The notes: generated by a model not told the origin, from the sequence alone. DNA of 63,114 bases from Microbacterium testaceum (GCF_001476285.1 NZ_LDRU01000055.1:1-63114), one strand, 5' to 3'. Numbered from the stretch's first letter, positions 1 to 8,748 are shown. Numbers and translations: made by a program.

Positions 1-11
1 TGGCGGGGTGC

Positions 12-3000
12 TTACGCACGGGCGGCCTCGCGGAGGGTGTCGCCCGCGGTGAGCTTGCGCAGCGTGAGACCCTTCGGGGACTCGACGAACCCGGCGGAGC
101 GCAGCGCGCGGCCGACCGCCGTGCCGTAGACGAACTCGCCGTTGACCTGCTCGACGGTCAGCGTCTCGAGCCGACGACGCTTCGACGTCTCGGCGAGGTC
201 GGTGGCGGCCGCGGCCAGCCGCGTTTCGTCGTCGGTGAAGGCCAGGGCGGTGCGGCCCCCGCGCTCCAGGTACAGGGTCAGTTCTCCGTCGACGAGCACG
301 ACAACTCCGCCCGCTTTGCGACCGGGGCGATGGGTGACGCCCTCGAGGGCCGGCCAGCCGAGAGCGGCGCCGTACGGGTTCGCGGGGTCGGTCGCCGCGA
401 GCGTCACCGTGCGCAGGGGAGGAGGGTCGGCGACGGCGGCGAACTCGCGGAGCCGGTCGACCGTCGCGGAGGCGGCGAACTGGGCCGCCCCGAGCTTCTC
501 GATGACGTATCCGCGACGGCAGTGCCCCGCCTCCTCGAACCCGGCCAGGATCCGGTAGACCTGGGCGAATCCGCCCGGGACTCCCTCGGACTGCACGGCC
601 CCCCGGGTCACGACGCCGTAGCGGTCGAGGAGCAGGCTCGCCGTCGCCGTCGCGCGGGCGGCGGCATCGGCTTCCCGCTCAGGGAGAAGCGACCAACGCC
701 CGCCGAGCGACGGCGGTCGCGGAGCCGACGTCGCCCGCGGCATCGCGGCCCCGCGATACATGCGGGCGCGCGGCGCGCGACGGGCGACGCGGTGTGATTG
801 TCCGCCACCGCTGAGGAGCGTCCGCACCGGGGCGAACGTGTCGTTCGTGACGCGCCCCGCCCAGGTGAGCGCCCAGAGGGCATCGTTGACGGACTGCTCG
901 TTCTCCGCACCGGCGAGCTGTTTGAGCTGCGCGGCGAAGTACGCCCCGCCGCCTTCGAGTGCGCCGAGGATGCGGGCCTCGAGCGAGTCGGGAGCCGGGA
1001 CGTCGGGATCGTCGGGGTCTTGCAGGGTGAACGGCGCCGCCTCGGCCGGGTGGAGCGCGATCCATCCGTCGCGGCCCGGAAGGGTGCCGTGCCCCGACCA
1101 CACCACCTCGCCCGTGGCGGTGAGCTCGTCGAGCAGAGCGGGGGAGTAGTCGCGGACGCGCGAGGGCAGCACGAGCGACTCCCACGCGCTCGCCGGGATC
1201 GGCACTCCGGCGAGCTGCTCGATGACCGCGAGCACCCCGTCGATGCCCTCGAGAGGCCGCCCCAGGTGCTGCCACACGGGAAGGAACCGCGCGTAGGCCG
1301 CGGGCGACACGGGCTCGACGCTGCCGCGGATCGCGGCCAGCGAGCGCATGCGCAGACGACGGAGGACCTCGACGTCGCACCACTCGGTCTCGTCGCCGCG
1401 GCTGCCCCCCGATGCCTCGGGCAGGAAGAACCCGCTCGCCAGCCGTCCCTGTGACTCGAGCCGTTGCAGCGTCAACCGGGCGACCGCGATGCCGACGCCC
1501 AGTCGCTCCGCGACCGCGTCGGTGGTGAACGGCGCGTGCGTGCGGGCGTAGCGGGCGACCAGATCGCCGAGCGGATCGGCGAGCGGTTCGAGGAACGCGT
1601 TCGGGATGCCGACCGGCAGCGCCGCGCCGAGGGCATCGCGGAGTCTCCCGGCGTCTTCGATCCCGGCGACGCGCGAGACGCCGCCGATCGTGACGCGGAT
1701 CGCGCGGCGATCGTCGACGAGGGTGGCGAGGTGCCGCTCGGCCTCGGCGAGGGCATCGGTCTCGGCGTCGAGGCGCGCCGCGACCTCGGTCGCGTCGAGC
1801 GGACCGAGGATGCGCAGGAGGTCGGCCACGCCCTCGACCCCGCGCGCGCGGCGGTCGGGGTCGAGGCGCTGCGCTTCGCGCTCGAACTGCGCGATGACCT
1901 CGGGGTCGAGGAGTTCGCGCATCTCGACCTTGCCGAGCAGTTCGCTCAGCAGCGCCGGGTCGACCGAGAGCGCCGCTGCGCGTCGCTCGGCGAGAGGCGA
2001 GTCGCCCTCGTACATGAAGGCGCCGACGTACCCGAAGAGCAGGTCGCGGGCGTACGGCGAGGGCTGGGAGGTGGTGATCTCGACGAGCCGGATGCGCCGC
2101 TCGCCGATCTGCCGGGTCACCCGCAGGAGCGCGGGGAGATCGTAGACGTCCTGCAGCACCTCGCGCAGCGTCTCGAGGATGATCGGGAAGGCCGGATGCC
2201 GCTTCGCGACCTCGAGCAGTTGGGCGGAGCGCTGGCGCTGCTGCCACAGCGGCGAACGACGGTTCGGGTTGAGGCGCGGAAGCAGGAGCGCCCGCGCCGC
2301 GCACTCGCGGAAGCGCGAGGCGAACAGCGCCGATCCGCCGACCTCGTCGGTGACGATCTGCTCGAGTTCGTCGGGTTCGAAGACGAAGAGGTCGGCTCCG
2401 GGCGGTTCGGCGGCGGCATCCGGAACCCGGGCGATGATCCCGTCATCGCTCGCGACGGCGGCCCCCTCGACGCCGAGTCGCTCGCGGATGCGCGCGTTCA
2501 CCGCGAGGGCCCAGGGGGAGTGCACCTGCATGCCGTAGGGGGAGTGCAGGATGATGCGCCAGTCGCCGACCTCGTCGCGGCTGCGCTCGACGGTCAGCGT
2601 CCGGTCGGTGGGCAGGCTGCCGGTGGCCTCGCGCTGCTCGGCGAGATACGAGAGCAGGTTCGTGATCGCGTTGTCGTCGAGTCCCGATTCGCGCAGGCGC
2701 TCCTCGGCCTTGGCATGGTCGGCTCCCGCCAGGTCACGCGAGAATTTTCCCAGCGCTTCACCCAGCTCGGCGGGGCGGCCGATGCCGTCGCCGTGCCAGA
2801 ACGGCAGCTTGCCGGGCTGCCCGAACGCCGGCAGCACGTTGACACGGTCGTGCGTGATCTCGACGATGCGCCAGCTGGTGGTGCCGAGCGTGAAGACGTC
2901 GTTGACGCGGGACTCGTAGACCATCTCTTCGTCGAGCTCGCCGACGCGGGCGTTCTGCGATTCACCCGCCACGAACACGCCGAAGAGCCCGCGATCGGGG

Positions 3001-4685
3001 ATCGTTCCTCCGCTGGTCACCGCGATGCGTTGGGCTCCCGGTCGCCCGGTGAGGGTCCCCGCGTCGCGGTCCCAGACCAGGCGGGGGCGCAGCTCGGCGA
3101 ACTCGTCGGACGGGTAGCGCCCCGCGAGCAGGTCGAGCGTGGCCTCATAGGCCGAGCGGGGGAGTGAGCGGAAGGGCGCGCTGCGCTTGATGGTGTCGAA
3201 CCACTCCTCGACGTCGATCGAGCCCAGGGCGGCGGCCGCGACGGTCTGCTGGGCGAGGATGTCGAGCGGATTCTGCGGCACAGCGATCGCCTCGATCCGG
3301 CCGGCGAGCATGCGCTCGGTGACCACCGCCGTGTGGAGCACGTCGCTGCGATGCTTCGGGAAGAGAGCGGCGCGGCTGACCTCGCCGACCTGGTGCCCGG
3401 CGCGTCCCACGCGTTGGAGACCGGATGCCGCGCTCGGGGGCGCCTCGACCTGGATGACGAGGTCGACCGCGCCCATGTCGATCCCGAGCTCGAGGCTGCT
3501 CGTCGCCACCACGCAGCGCAGCGCGCCCGACTTCAGCTCGTCTTCGACCTGGGCGCGCTGCTCCTTGGAGACCGAGCCGTGGTGGGCCTTCGCGAGGATC
3601 GCGGGCACGCCCGCCGACGATCCGGCCTGCGCCATGACACCCGCGGGCACCGTCGGCTCGGGCACGTCGATGCCGACGCGTTCGGCGTAGATCTCGTTGA
3701 GGCGCCCGGTGAGCCGCTCGGCCAGGCGCCGGGAGTTTGCGAACACGATCGTCGAGCGGCGTTCGAGGATGCGGTCGACGATCGCCTCCTCGACGTGAGG
3801 CCACACCGAGCCGGCCATCTCGGTGCTCTCGGGGCGCTCGGAGAACCACTCGCCGTCGGTCGCCTCGTCGGGATCGGGCGAACCCGGGGGCGGGGGAGGG
3901 TTGAGCATGTCTTCGATCGGCACGACGACCGACAGGTCGAACGCCTTCGTCGCTTTCGGCGCCACGATGTCGACGGGCTGAGCGCCGCCGAGGAACCGGG
4001 CGACCTCGTCGATCGGTCGCACCGTGGCCGAGAGGCCGATGCGCTGCGCGGGCTTCTCGAGGAGCGCATCGAGCCGCTCGAGGCTCACCGCGAGGTGGGC
4101 ACCGCGCTTGGTGGCCGCCACGGCGTGCACCTCGTCGATGATGACGGTGTGCACGCCGCGGAGCGTCTCGGCGGCCTGGCTCGTCAGCATGAGGTACAGC
4201 GACTCGGGCGTCGTGATGAGGATGTCGGGCGGGTCGGTGACGAGCTTTCGACGGTCGCTCGAACTCGTGTCGCCGGAGCGCACGCCCACGGTCACGCCGG
4301 GGACCTGGATGCCGAGGCGCCGGGCCGACTGCCCGATCCCGACGAGCGGCGACCGGAGGTTCCGCTCGACGTCGACGCCGAGGGCCTTGAGCGGTGAGAT
4401 GTAGAGGACGCGCGTGTTGGTCGCCGGGGTCTTCGGGGCGGCCTTCTTGCCGCGGCGCGGGGGCTCGGCATCCGGAATCTCAGGCGCCTTCTCGCGGAAG
4501 ATCCGATCGATCGCGAAGAGGAAGGCCGAGAGGGTCTTGCCGGAGCCGGTGGGCGCGACGACGAGCGCGTTGCGCCCGGACGACACCGATTCCCACGCGC
4601 CTTTCTGGGCATTGGTCGGGGCCGAGAACGCACCGCGGAACCAGTCCTGCGTCGCAGGACCGAATCTGTCGAGGACGTCAGCCAT
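12..4685 (-). CDS. lhr: Lhr-family superfamily 2 helicase
   Basis: Large ATP-dependent helicase of the Lhr family; mycobacterial Lhr is a 3'-5' single-strand translocase that unwinds RNA:DNA hybrids and is tied to DNA repair. The protein is 1557 residues, normal for the long actinobacterial form. Visible motifs: Walker A APTGSGKT at 44-51, DEVH box at 184-187, GLSAT at 217-221, and QRVGRAGHQ in the second RecA-like domain, followed by a long C-terminal part. The frame is open further upstream, but those codons are Arg/Pro-rich and unlike protein, and the residues from ATG 4685 (MADVLDRFG) look like a true N-terminus. A promoter hexamer lies exactly 6 bases upstream, so the mRNA may be leaderless; a GAGAGG about 9 bases upstream could also serve as a ribosome site. 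The gene is complete and ends at the window edge. Confidence 0.95.
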   Translation of the reverse strand: MADVLDRFGPATQDWFRGAFSAPTNAQKGAWESVSSGRNALVVAPTGSGKTLSAFLFAIDRIFREKAPEIPDAEPPRRGKKAAPKTPATNTRVLYISPLKALGVDVERNLRSPLVGIGQSARRLGIQVPGVTVGVRSGDTSSSDRRKLVTDPPDILITTPESLYLMLTSQAAETLRGVHTVIIDEVHAVAATKRGAHLAVSLERLDALLEKPAQRIGLSATVRPIDEVARFLGGAQPVDIVAPKATKAFDLSVVVPIEDMLNPPPPPGSPDPDEATDGEWFSERPESTEMAGSVWPHVEEAIVDRILERRSTIVFANSRRLAERLTGRLNEIYAERVGIDVPEPTVPAGVMAQAGSSAGVPAILAKAHHGSVSKEQRAQVEDELKSGALRCVVATSSLELGIDMGAVDLVIQVEAPPSAASGLQRVGRAGHQVGEVSRAALFPKHRSDVLHTAVVTERMLAGRIEAIAVPQNPLDILAQQTVAAAALGSIDVEEWFDTIKRSAPFRSLPRSAYEATLDLLAGRYPSDEFAELRPRLVWDRDAGTLTGRPGAQRIAVTSGGTIPDRGLFGVFVAGESQNARVGELDEEMVYESRVNDVFTLGTTSWRIVEITHDRVNVLPAFGQPGKLPFWHGDGIGRPAELGEALGKFSRDLAGADHAKAEERLRESGLDDNAITNLLSYLAEQREATGSLPTDRTLTVERSRDEVGDWRIILHSPYGMQVHSPWALAVNARIRERLGVEGAAVASDDGIIARVPDAAAEPPGADLFVFEPDELEQIVTDEVGGSALFASRFRECAARALLLPRLNPNRRSPLWQQRQRSAQLLEVAKRHPAFPIILETLREVLQDVYDLPALLRVTRQIGERRIRLVEITTSQPSPYARDLLFGYVGAFMYEGDSPLAERRAAALSVDPALLSELLGKVEMRELLDPEVIAQFEREAQRLDPDRRARGVEGVADLLRILGPLDATEVAARLDAETDALAEAERHLATLVDDRRAIRVTIGGVSRVAGIEDAGRLRDALGAALPVGIPNAFLEPLADPLGDLVARYARTHAPFTTDAVAERLGVGIAVARLTLQRLESQGRLASGFFLPEASGGSRGDETEWCDVEVLRRLRMRSLAAIRGSVEPVSPAAYARFLPVWQHLGRPLEGIDGVLAVIEQLAGVPIPASAWESLVLPSRVRDYSPALLDELTATGEVVWSGHGTLPGRDGWIALHPAEAAPFTLQDPDDPDVPAPDSLEARILGALEGGGAYFAAQLKQLAGAENEQSVNDALWALTWAGRVTNDTFAPVRTLLSGGGQSHRVARRAPRARMYRGAAMPRATSAPRPPSLGGRWSLLPEREADAAARATATASLLLDRYGVVTRGAVQSEGVPGGFAQVYRILAGFEEAGHCRRGYVIEKLGAAQFAASATVDRLREFAAVADPPPLRTVTLAATDPANPYGAALGWPALEGVTHRPGRKAGGVVVLVDGELTLYLERGGRTALAFTDDETRLAAAATDLAETSKRRRLETLTVEQVNGEFVYGTAVGRALRSAGFVESPKGLTLRKLTAGDTLREAARA

Positions 4686-4691
4686 GCCGAC

Positions 4692-4713
4692 ATCCTCTCT
4701 CGGACCTCCGACA
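4692..4713 (-). promoter_or_regulatory. PafBC-type DNA-damage promoter of lhr (candidate)
   Basis: On the minus strand TGTCGGAG (4706-4713), 8 bases, hexamer GAGGAT (4692-4697), 6 bases, then the ATG of lhr. The layout equals the mycobacterial RecA-independent damage promoter (TTGTCRGTG-N8-TAnnnT) except that the first base of the -10 is G. The same layout recurs at seven other genes in this window. Confidence 0.65.
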
Positions 4714-4813
4714 TCGGGTCGGGGTTGACGTTCGCCCGCCGCGGAACGGCGGTTCCTCCGCCCGGCGGAAGCGTCTCCGTCCCCGGGCGGAGGCGGTCTC
4801 CACCGGCGCTGTC

Positions 4814-4819
4814 TAGCGT
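4814..4819 (+). promoter_or_regulatory. -10 hexamer for a leaderless start
   Basis: TAGCGT, then 6 bases, then the ATG at 4826. No convincing -35 is visible. The spacing would put the transcription start at or next to the start codon. Confidence 0.5.
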
Positions 4820-4825
4820 GGGGAC

Positions 4826-5110
4826 ATGAACAGCGCATCGTCGTCCCCGCGGGCCGCCGTCGCGGTCGTGTCCGTCTCCGTCCTGCTCGGCCTCGCCATC
4901 GGTGCCGCCCTGTGGCTCGGCTCGCAGAACCTCCTCATGGGCGCCACGATCGGTGGCATCCTGGCCCTGCTCTTCGGTGGTTTCGCGGTCTTCGCGGTAC
5001 GCGCGGCGGCGTCCTCGCCCGGCGGCTTCGGCACCGACGCGGGTGCCGTGGTCATCGGCGGCGGGGGCTGCGGCGACGGCGGCGGTGGAGGCGGCGACGG
5101 CGCCTGTTGA
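4826..5110 (+). CDS. small membrane protein with Gly/Cys-rich tail
   Basis: 94 residues, function unknown. Two hydrophobic segments (about 11-33 and 37-60) suggest a two-pass membrane protein. The C-terminus, residues 78-94, is almost pure glycine with two cysteines and two aspartates and ends in Cys (tail GCGDGGGGGGDGAC). A second protein at 6931-7236 has the same plan, with a tail that also ends in Cys. The two flank the ABC-F gene. The stop lies 2 bases from the stop of the convergent ABC-F gene. ATG 4826 is chosen because it is 6 bases after a -10 hexamer. Glycine-rich cysteine tails are known on some actinobacterial membrane proteins (TIGR04222-like), but I cannot assign this one to a family. 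Confidence 0.75.
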   Translation: MNSASSSPRAAVAVVSVSVLLGLAIGAALWLGSQNLLMGATIGGILALLFGGFAVFAVRAAASSPGGFGTDAGAVVIGGGGCGDGGGGGGDGAC

Positions 5111-5112
5111 GG

Positions 5113-6702
5113 TCACGACGCGCGCTCGACGAGCCTCCCGTCCTCCAGCTCCAGAAGGAGATCCAGCCCGAGGCGCGCGAGGAACGCGTCGTCGTGGCTG
5201 ACCACGAGCACCGCCCCGCGGTACGCCTGCAGCGCTGAGACCACCTGGTCGACCGTGTCGAGGTCGAGGTTGTTCGTCGGCTCGTCGAGAACGAGGAGCT
5301 GCGGCGGCGGATCGGCCAGCAGCAGCCGGGCGAGGGCGACGCGGAAGCGCTCGCCGCCGGACAGCGATCCGAGGGGGCGCGCGACCGCGTCTCCACGGAC
5401 GAGGAAGCGGGCGAGTCGATCGCGCACCGCCGCGACGGGAACGTCCGGCGCCGCCGCGCAGACCGTGTCGAGGACGGATGCCGCGTCGTCGAGACCGTCG
5501 AGACGCTGGGGGAGGTAGCCGACGTGCTCCACGCTCGCTCGAGCGTGGACCGCAGCCTCCGTGCCGTGCACGATGCTCTGCAGCAGCGTCGTCTTCCCGG
5601 TACCGTTCCGCCCCACCAGGGCGACCCGCTCGCGTCCGGTGACGATCCACTCGCGCTCGCCGTCGCCCAGGGTCAGGATGCGCCGACCGGGCGCGTTGCC
5701 CGGATCGGGCAGATCGATGCGCACCACGTCGTCATCGCGGACGCGCGCCGACGCCTCGTTCAAGGCCGCGCGCGCGGCATCCTCCTTGCCCTTCATCTCC
5801 GAGCTCAATCGGCCCGCGCTCACCTGCGCCGCGTTGGCGCGTCCTCCCGCGATGATTTTCGGAACCCGCTTCTCGACCTGCGCCTTGTGCGCGACGCGGG
5901 CGCGGGTGGCGAGCTTGTCGTACGACTCGATGCGTTGCCGTCGCTCGCGGCGGAGGCTCTGCGCGGCGTCGCGCTCGGCGCGGACAGCGGCTTCCTGCTC
6001 CGCGTCGCGGTGCGCTCTCCAGACGCTGTACGGACCGCTGACGACGCTGAGGGTGTGGCCGTACAGCTCGGCGGTGGCATCCATCAGCTCCAGCAGGCCC
6101 ACGTCGTGACTCACCACGACGAGGGTGCCGGGCCACGCCTGCACGAGTTCGCTCACCCGCGCGCGGGCCTCGCGGTCGAGGTCGTTCGTCGGCTCGTCGA
6201 GCAGCGTGATGTCCGCCGCGCGGGCGCGCAGCCCGACGAGCGCGGCCAGCATCGTCTCACCGCCGGAGAGCTCGCCGACGGTGCGATTCAGCGCGTCGGA
6301 CGCCACACCGGCCTCGGCGAGCAGGGCGTGAGCGCGTGTCTCGACGTCCCAGTCGTCGCCGACGGCGTCGAAGTGGTGCGGAGCGACGTCGCCCGACTCG
6401 ATCGCGCGGAGGGCGGTCAGCGCCTTCTCGACCCCGAGGAGCGATGAGACCGGTCGGCGCGGATCGGCTGCCAGACGCTGGGGGAGCATCGCGACCTCAC
6501 CGGATGCCGAGACCGAGCCGGACGTCGGGGTGATGTGCCCCGCGGCGAGACGGAGGAGCGTGGACTTGCCGGCGCCGTTGCGGCCGACGAGACCGATGCG
6601 CCCGCGGCCGAGCGCGCCCGAGACGCCGTCGAGGGCGACGGTTCCGTCGGGCCACTCGAGGCGGACGTGGTCGAAGACGAGGGAGGGGGACGGTGAAGAC
6701 AT
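5113..6702 (-). CDS. ABC-F family ATPase (tandem ABC domains)
   Basis: 529 residues with two ABC ATPase domains and no membrane segments, the ABC-F architecture. Members act on the ribosome, either as translation factors or as antibiotic-resistance proteins. First domain: Walker A GRNGAGKST at 40-48, signature LSGGE at 145-149, Walker B LLDEPTND at 167-174. Second domain: Walker A GRNGTGKTT at 364-372, signature LSGGE at 447-451, Walker B VLDEPTNNLD at 471-480. An Arg/Lys-rich linker (about 235-310) lies between them, where ABC-F proteins reach into the ribosome. Start ATG 6702 has a GGAG 7 bases upstream. A 228-bp leader upstream may hold an attenuator. Whether this is a housekeeping factor or a resistance protein cannot be read from the sequence. 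Confidence 0.9.
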   Translation of the reverse strand: MSSPSPSLVFDHVRLEWPDGTVALDGVSGALGRGRIGLVGRNGAGKSTLLRLAAGHITPTSGSVSASGEVAMLPQRLAADPRRPVSSLLGVEKALTALRAIESGDVAPHHFDAVGDDWDVETRAHALLAEAGVASDALNRTVGELSGGETMLAALVGLRARAADITLLDEPTNDLDREARARVSELVQAWPGTLVVVSHDVGLLELMDATAELYGHTLSVVSGPYSVWRAHRDAEQEAAVRAERDAAQSLRRERRQRIESYDKLATRARVAHKAQVEKRVPKIIAGGRANAAQVSAGRLSSEMKGKEDAARAALNEASARVRDDDVVRIDLPDPGNAPGRRILTLGDGEREWIVTGRERVALVGRNGTGKTTLLQSIVHGTEAAVHARASVEHVGYLPQRLDGLDDAASVLDTVCAAAPDVPVAAVRDRLARFLVRGDAVARPLGSLSGGERFRVALARLLLADPPPQLLVLDEPTNNLDLDTVDQVVSALQAYRGAVLVVSHDDAFLARLGLDLLLELEDGRLVERAS

Positions 6703-6728
6703 GACGGAACTCCGGGAACGCGGGATGC

Positions 6729-6749
6729 GCGGACGCCGGACCCGTCCGC
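6729..6749 (-). promoter_or_regulatory. hairpin in the ABC-F leader (candidate attenuator)
   Basis: Perfect 7-bp inverted repeat GCGGACG / CGTCCGC around a 7-base loop, in the untranslated region 27 bases before the ABC-F start. There is no T-run, so an intrinsic terminator is not certain. ABC-F genes are often controlled by leader attenuation, which makes the hairpin worth noting. Confidence 0.35.
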
Positions 6750-6787
6750 ATCAGCGGAGGGATGCCGAGAAACGGCGGGTCGACGGG

Positions 6788-6829
6788 TCAGCGCGCGGAC
6801 AGGGGCGCGGAAGCGTCGACGTTCTTCAC
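6788..6829 (-). other. possible 13-codon leader ORF before the ABC-F gene
   Basis: On the minus strand a GTG-started reading frame of 13 codons (VKNVDASAPLSAR, stop) sits between a possible -10 TATCGT (6865-6870) and the hairpin at 6729-6749, with a GAGG 9 bases ahead. Short frames like this occur by chance in GC-rich DNA. It is listed only because leader peptides commonly control ABC-F genes. Confidence 0.22.
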
Positions 6830-6902
6830 CGGAGGAGACCTCGTTCTCAGGGACAGGGCTGTCCACGATAGCCGACCCGGGAGCCACGCGGAACCCCGCC
6901 GC

Positions 6903-6924
6903 TGTCGGTCGCCGTGGTTAGTCT
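6903..6924 (+). promoter_or_regulatory. PafBC-type promoter of the second Gly/Cys-tail gene (candidate)
   Basis: TGTCGGTC (6903-6910), 8 bases, TAGTCT (6919-6924), 6 bases, then GTG 6931. The -10 and both spacings match the rule; the last base of the -35 element differs from the TGTCRGTG consensus. Confidence 0.5.
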
Positions 6925-6930
6925 GTCGGC

Positions 6931-7236
6931 GTGGTTGCTTCCTCCCCCCTGGACCGCCGGAAAGCCGACGATAGGCGGCGTCGACTCCTCTTCGCGTGGG
7001 CGGTGACGTTCCCCGCCTGGGTGATCGTGTTCGTCGTCGTCGGTGTCTTCATGGGTGATGTCGTGGGCGGTCTCCGCACCGGGGCGCTCTTCGGCGCGGT
7101 GATGGGCGGGCTGGGCTCGATCCCGACCGGCCGGGGCGGAGGCTCGGTCTCGTCGTCGAACTACGTCGACAGCGGCTTCGCGTCGGATGCCTCGTGCGGC
7201 GACAACGGCGGCGGAGGGGACGGTTCGCACTGCTGA
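6931..7236 (+). CDS. small membrane protein with Gly/Cys/His tail
   Basis: 101 residues, function unknown. The basic N-terminus (RRKADDRRRR) precedes a strong membrane helix (about 20-42) and a weaker hydrophobic stretch (50-64). The tail, residues 88-101, reads SCGDNGGGGDGSHC. It shares the CGD-glycine-run-aspartate-glycine-terminal Cys plan of the protein at 4826-5110, while the rest of the two proteins is not obviously alike. The GTG start is chosen because it lies 6 bases after TAGTCT and no Shine-Dalgarno sequence precedes it. The stop lies 1 base from the end of the convergent esterase gene. The tail could bind metal or be modified; neither is shown. Confidence 0.72.
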   Translation: MVASSPLDRRKADDRRRRLLFAWAVTFPAWVIVFVVVGVFMGDVVGGLRTGALFGAVMGGLGSIPTGRGGGSVSSSNYVDSGFASDASCGDNGGGGDGSHC

Positions 7237-7237
7237 G

Positions 7238-7900
7238 TCAGCCCGCGGCCGCGCGGTCGGCGAGGCGCGCGTCGAGGAACGCGCGGACGTCGTCGAGCTC
7301 GTCCTGCGAGATCGAGTGCGTGAGCCCCGGGTGGACCCGGCCGCTCAGCTCGCTGTGTCCGGGAAGCCACTGCGCCGTCGCGTCGATCAGGTGCGCGGGG
7401 ATGACGTCGTCGGCCGCGCCCCGCCCCCAGAACACCGGGGGCCGTCGCTCGGCGAGGACCGCGTCGCCCGGCAGCTCACCGCCGGCCGCATAGCCGGCCA
7501 GCACGACCGCGAACGACACCGCGTCGGGGTCGGCGCGCAGCGTCTGGAGCGCGACGGCGCCGCCCTGTGAGAAGCCGAGGAGTCCCACGGGGGCGTCGCC
7601 GACGACATCCTGAACCCACGCCAGCACGGATCGCGCCGCGCGGGTGACGGCGTCGGGGTCGCGTCCGTCGAGGCCCTCGATCGGATACCACGAGGCTCCC
7701 GGCATCGGCCACGGCGGCGCGAGCGGAGCGCGGACGCTCGCGACCACGAACTCGGACGGAAGATACGGCACGAGACCGAAGAGATCGTGCTCGTCGGAGC
7801 CGTAGCCGTGCAGCAGGAGCAGGACCGGCCGATCCCCGCGCTCGGCCGGGGGCACCGACCACCGCACGAGGGAGGAGTCGAGAGAGAGGGGCGCGCTCAT
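7238..7900 (-). CDS. alpha/beta-hydrolase, phospholipase/carboxylesterase family
   Basis: 220 residues, the usual size of the cytosolic phospholipase/carboxylesterase (YpfH/acyl-protein-thioesterase-like) family. The oxyanion region is LLLHGYGSDEHD (28-39), the nucleophile elbow is GFSQGG with Ser111, the acid is in the GAADDVIP stretch, and the catalytic His is in GLTHSIS near the C-terminus. No signal peptide is seen, so it should be cytoplasmic. The true ester substrate is unknown. ATG 7900 is chosen because a promoter hexamer lies 6 bases upstream. It ends 1 base from the convergent small membrane protein gene. Confidence 0.88.
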   Translation of the reverse strand: MSAPLSLDSSLVRWSVPPAERGDRPVLLLLHGYGSDEHDLFGLVPYLPSEFVVASVRAPLAPPWPMPGASWYPIEGLDGRDPDAVTRAARSVLAWVQDVVGDAPVGLLGFSQGGAVALQTLRADPDAVSFAVVLAGYAAGGELPGDAVLAERRPPVFWGRGAADDVIPAHLIDATAQWLPGHSELSGRVHPGLTHSISQDELDDVRAFLDARLADRAAAG

Positions 7901-7906
7901 GCGGCC

Positions 7907-7928
7907 ATTGTGGCAAAGGCCTCCGACA
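7907..7928 (-). promoter_or_regulatory. PafBC-type promoter of the carboxylesterase (candidate)
   Basis: Minus strand: TGTCGGAG (7921-7928), 8 bases, CACAAT (7907-7912), 6 bases, ATG 7900. The -10 has C instead of T at its first base; all spacings are exact. Confidence 0.6.
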
Positions 7929-8123
7929 TCGGGCGCGGGCAGCGGGCCCTGACATCGAGCCTCGACGGCGAACCCTGCCGGCGGGGAAGCGGGTCCCGGC
8001 GGGGGTGGTTCCGGGAGGGGACGCCGCTCCGACGCCGGATTTCGTCCCCTGCGGGCTGCGGAACGCGCCCTCGCCCTCCGCGGACACGCGGCATCGGGAG
8101 CGGTCGGTTGATATACAGGGAGC

Positions 8124-8738
8124 ATGGCTGTTCGCACACCCGACCCCGAGCCCGGCGACAACGGCGGGGAGCGCGAGCCGCTGTCCGGCCCCTTCTCGGG
8201 CGCCCCCAGCGGTCCGAACACCAACCCGGGCTGGCTTAGCGAGGTCGAGCTGGCCGAGGCGCGGCGACGACTCCCGATGCTCTACGTCGAGGCGCTCCCG
8301 GTGCGCACCGACGGGATGGGCATGGTGACGCAGGTCGGGATCCTGCTGCGCGCGACGCCGCTCGGAGAGATGACACGCACCCTCGTCTCGGGGCGCGTGC
8401 GCTACGGCGAGACGGTGCGCGACGCGCTGTTCCGGCACGTCGAGAACGACCTCGGACCGATGGCCTTCCCGCTCCTCCCGCCGCAGCCGGCGCCGTTCAC
8501 GGTGGCCGAGTACTTCCCGCTTCCGGGTGTCAGCGCGTTCCACGACGACCGGCAGCACGCCGTCGCGCTCGCGTTCGTCGTGCCCGTCACCGGCACGTGC
8601 GAACCGCGCCAGGACGCGCTCGAGGTCACGTGGCTGTCGCCCGAGGAAGCGGCATCCGACGCTCTCGCCGCCGAGATGGAGGGCGGTCGCGGCACCCTCG
8701 TGCGTCAGGCGCTCGCCTCGGTGGGCGCGCTGCGCTGA
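8124..8738 (+). CDS. Nudix-fold protein with degenerate Nudix box
   Basis: 204 residues, like the actinobacterial Nudix/DUF4916 type proteins. The Nudix box would be residues 90-111: Gly90, Glu96 and the final Gly111 are in register, but the REUXEEXG core reads RHVENDLG. The glutamates that bind the catalytic metal are thus His, Asn and Asp. It may therefore be a non-hydrolytic binding protein or use altered chemistry. About 35 N-terminal residues are Gly/Pro-rich and probably disordered. The ATG lies 6 bases after TATACA (8112-8117). The gene stops 38 bases before the M3 peptidase gene on the same strand, which has its own promoter. Confidence 0.75.
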   Translation: MAVRTPDPEPGDNGGEREPLSGPFSGAPSGPNTNPGWLSEVELAEARRRLPMLYVEALPVRTDGMGMVTQVGILLRATPLGEMTRTLVSGRVRYGETVRDALFRHVENDLGPMAFPLLPPQPAPFTVAEYFPLPGVSAFHDDRQHAVALAFVVPVTGTCEPRQDALEVTWLSPEEAASDALAAEMEGGRGTLVRQALASVGALR

Positions 8739-8748
8739 CCTTTGCCGG

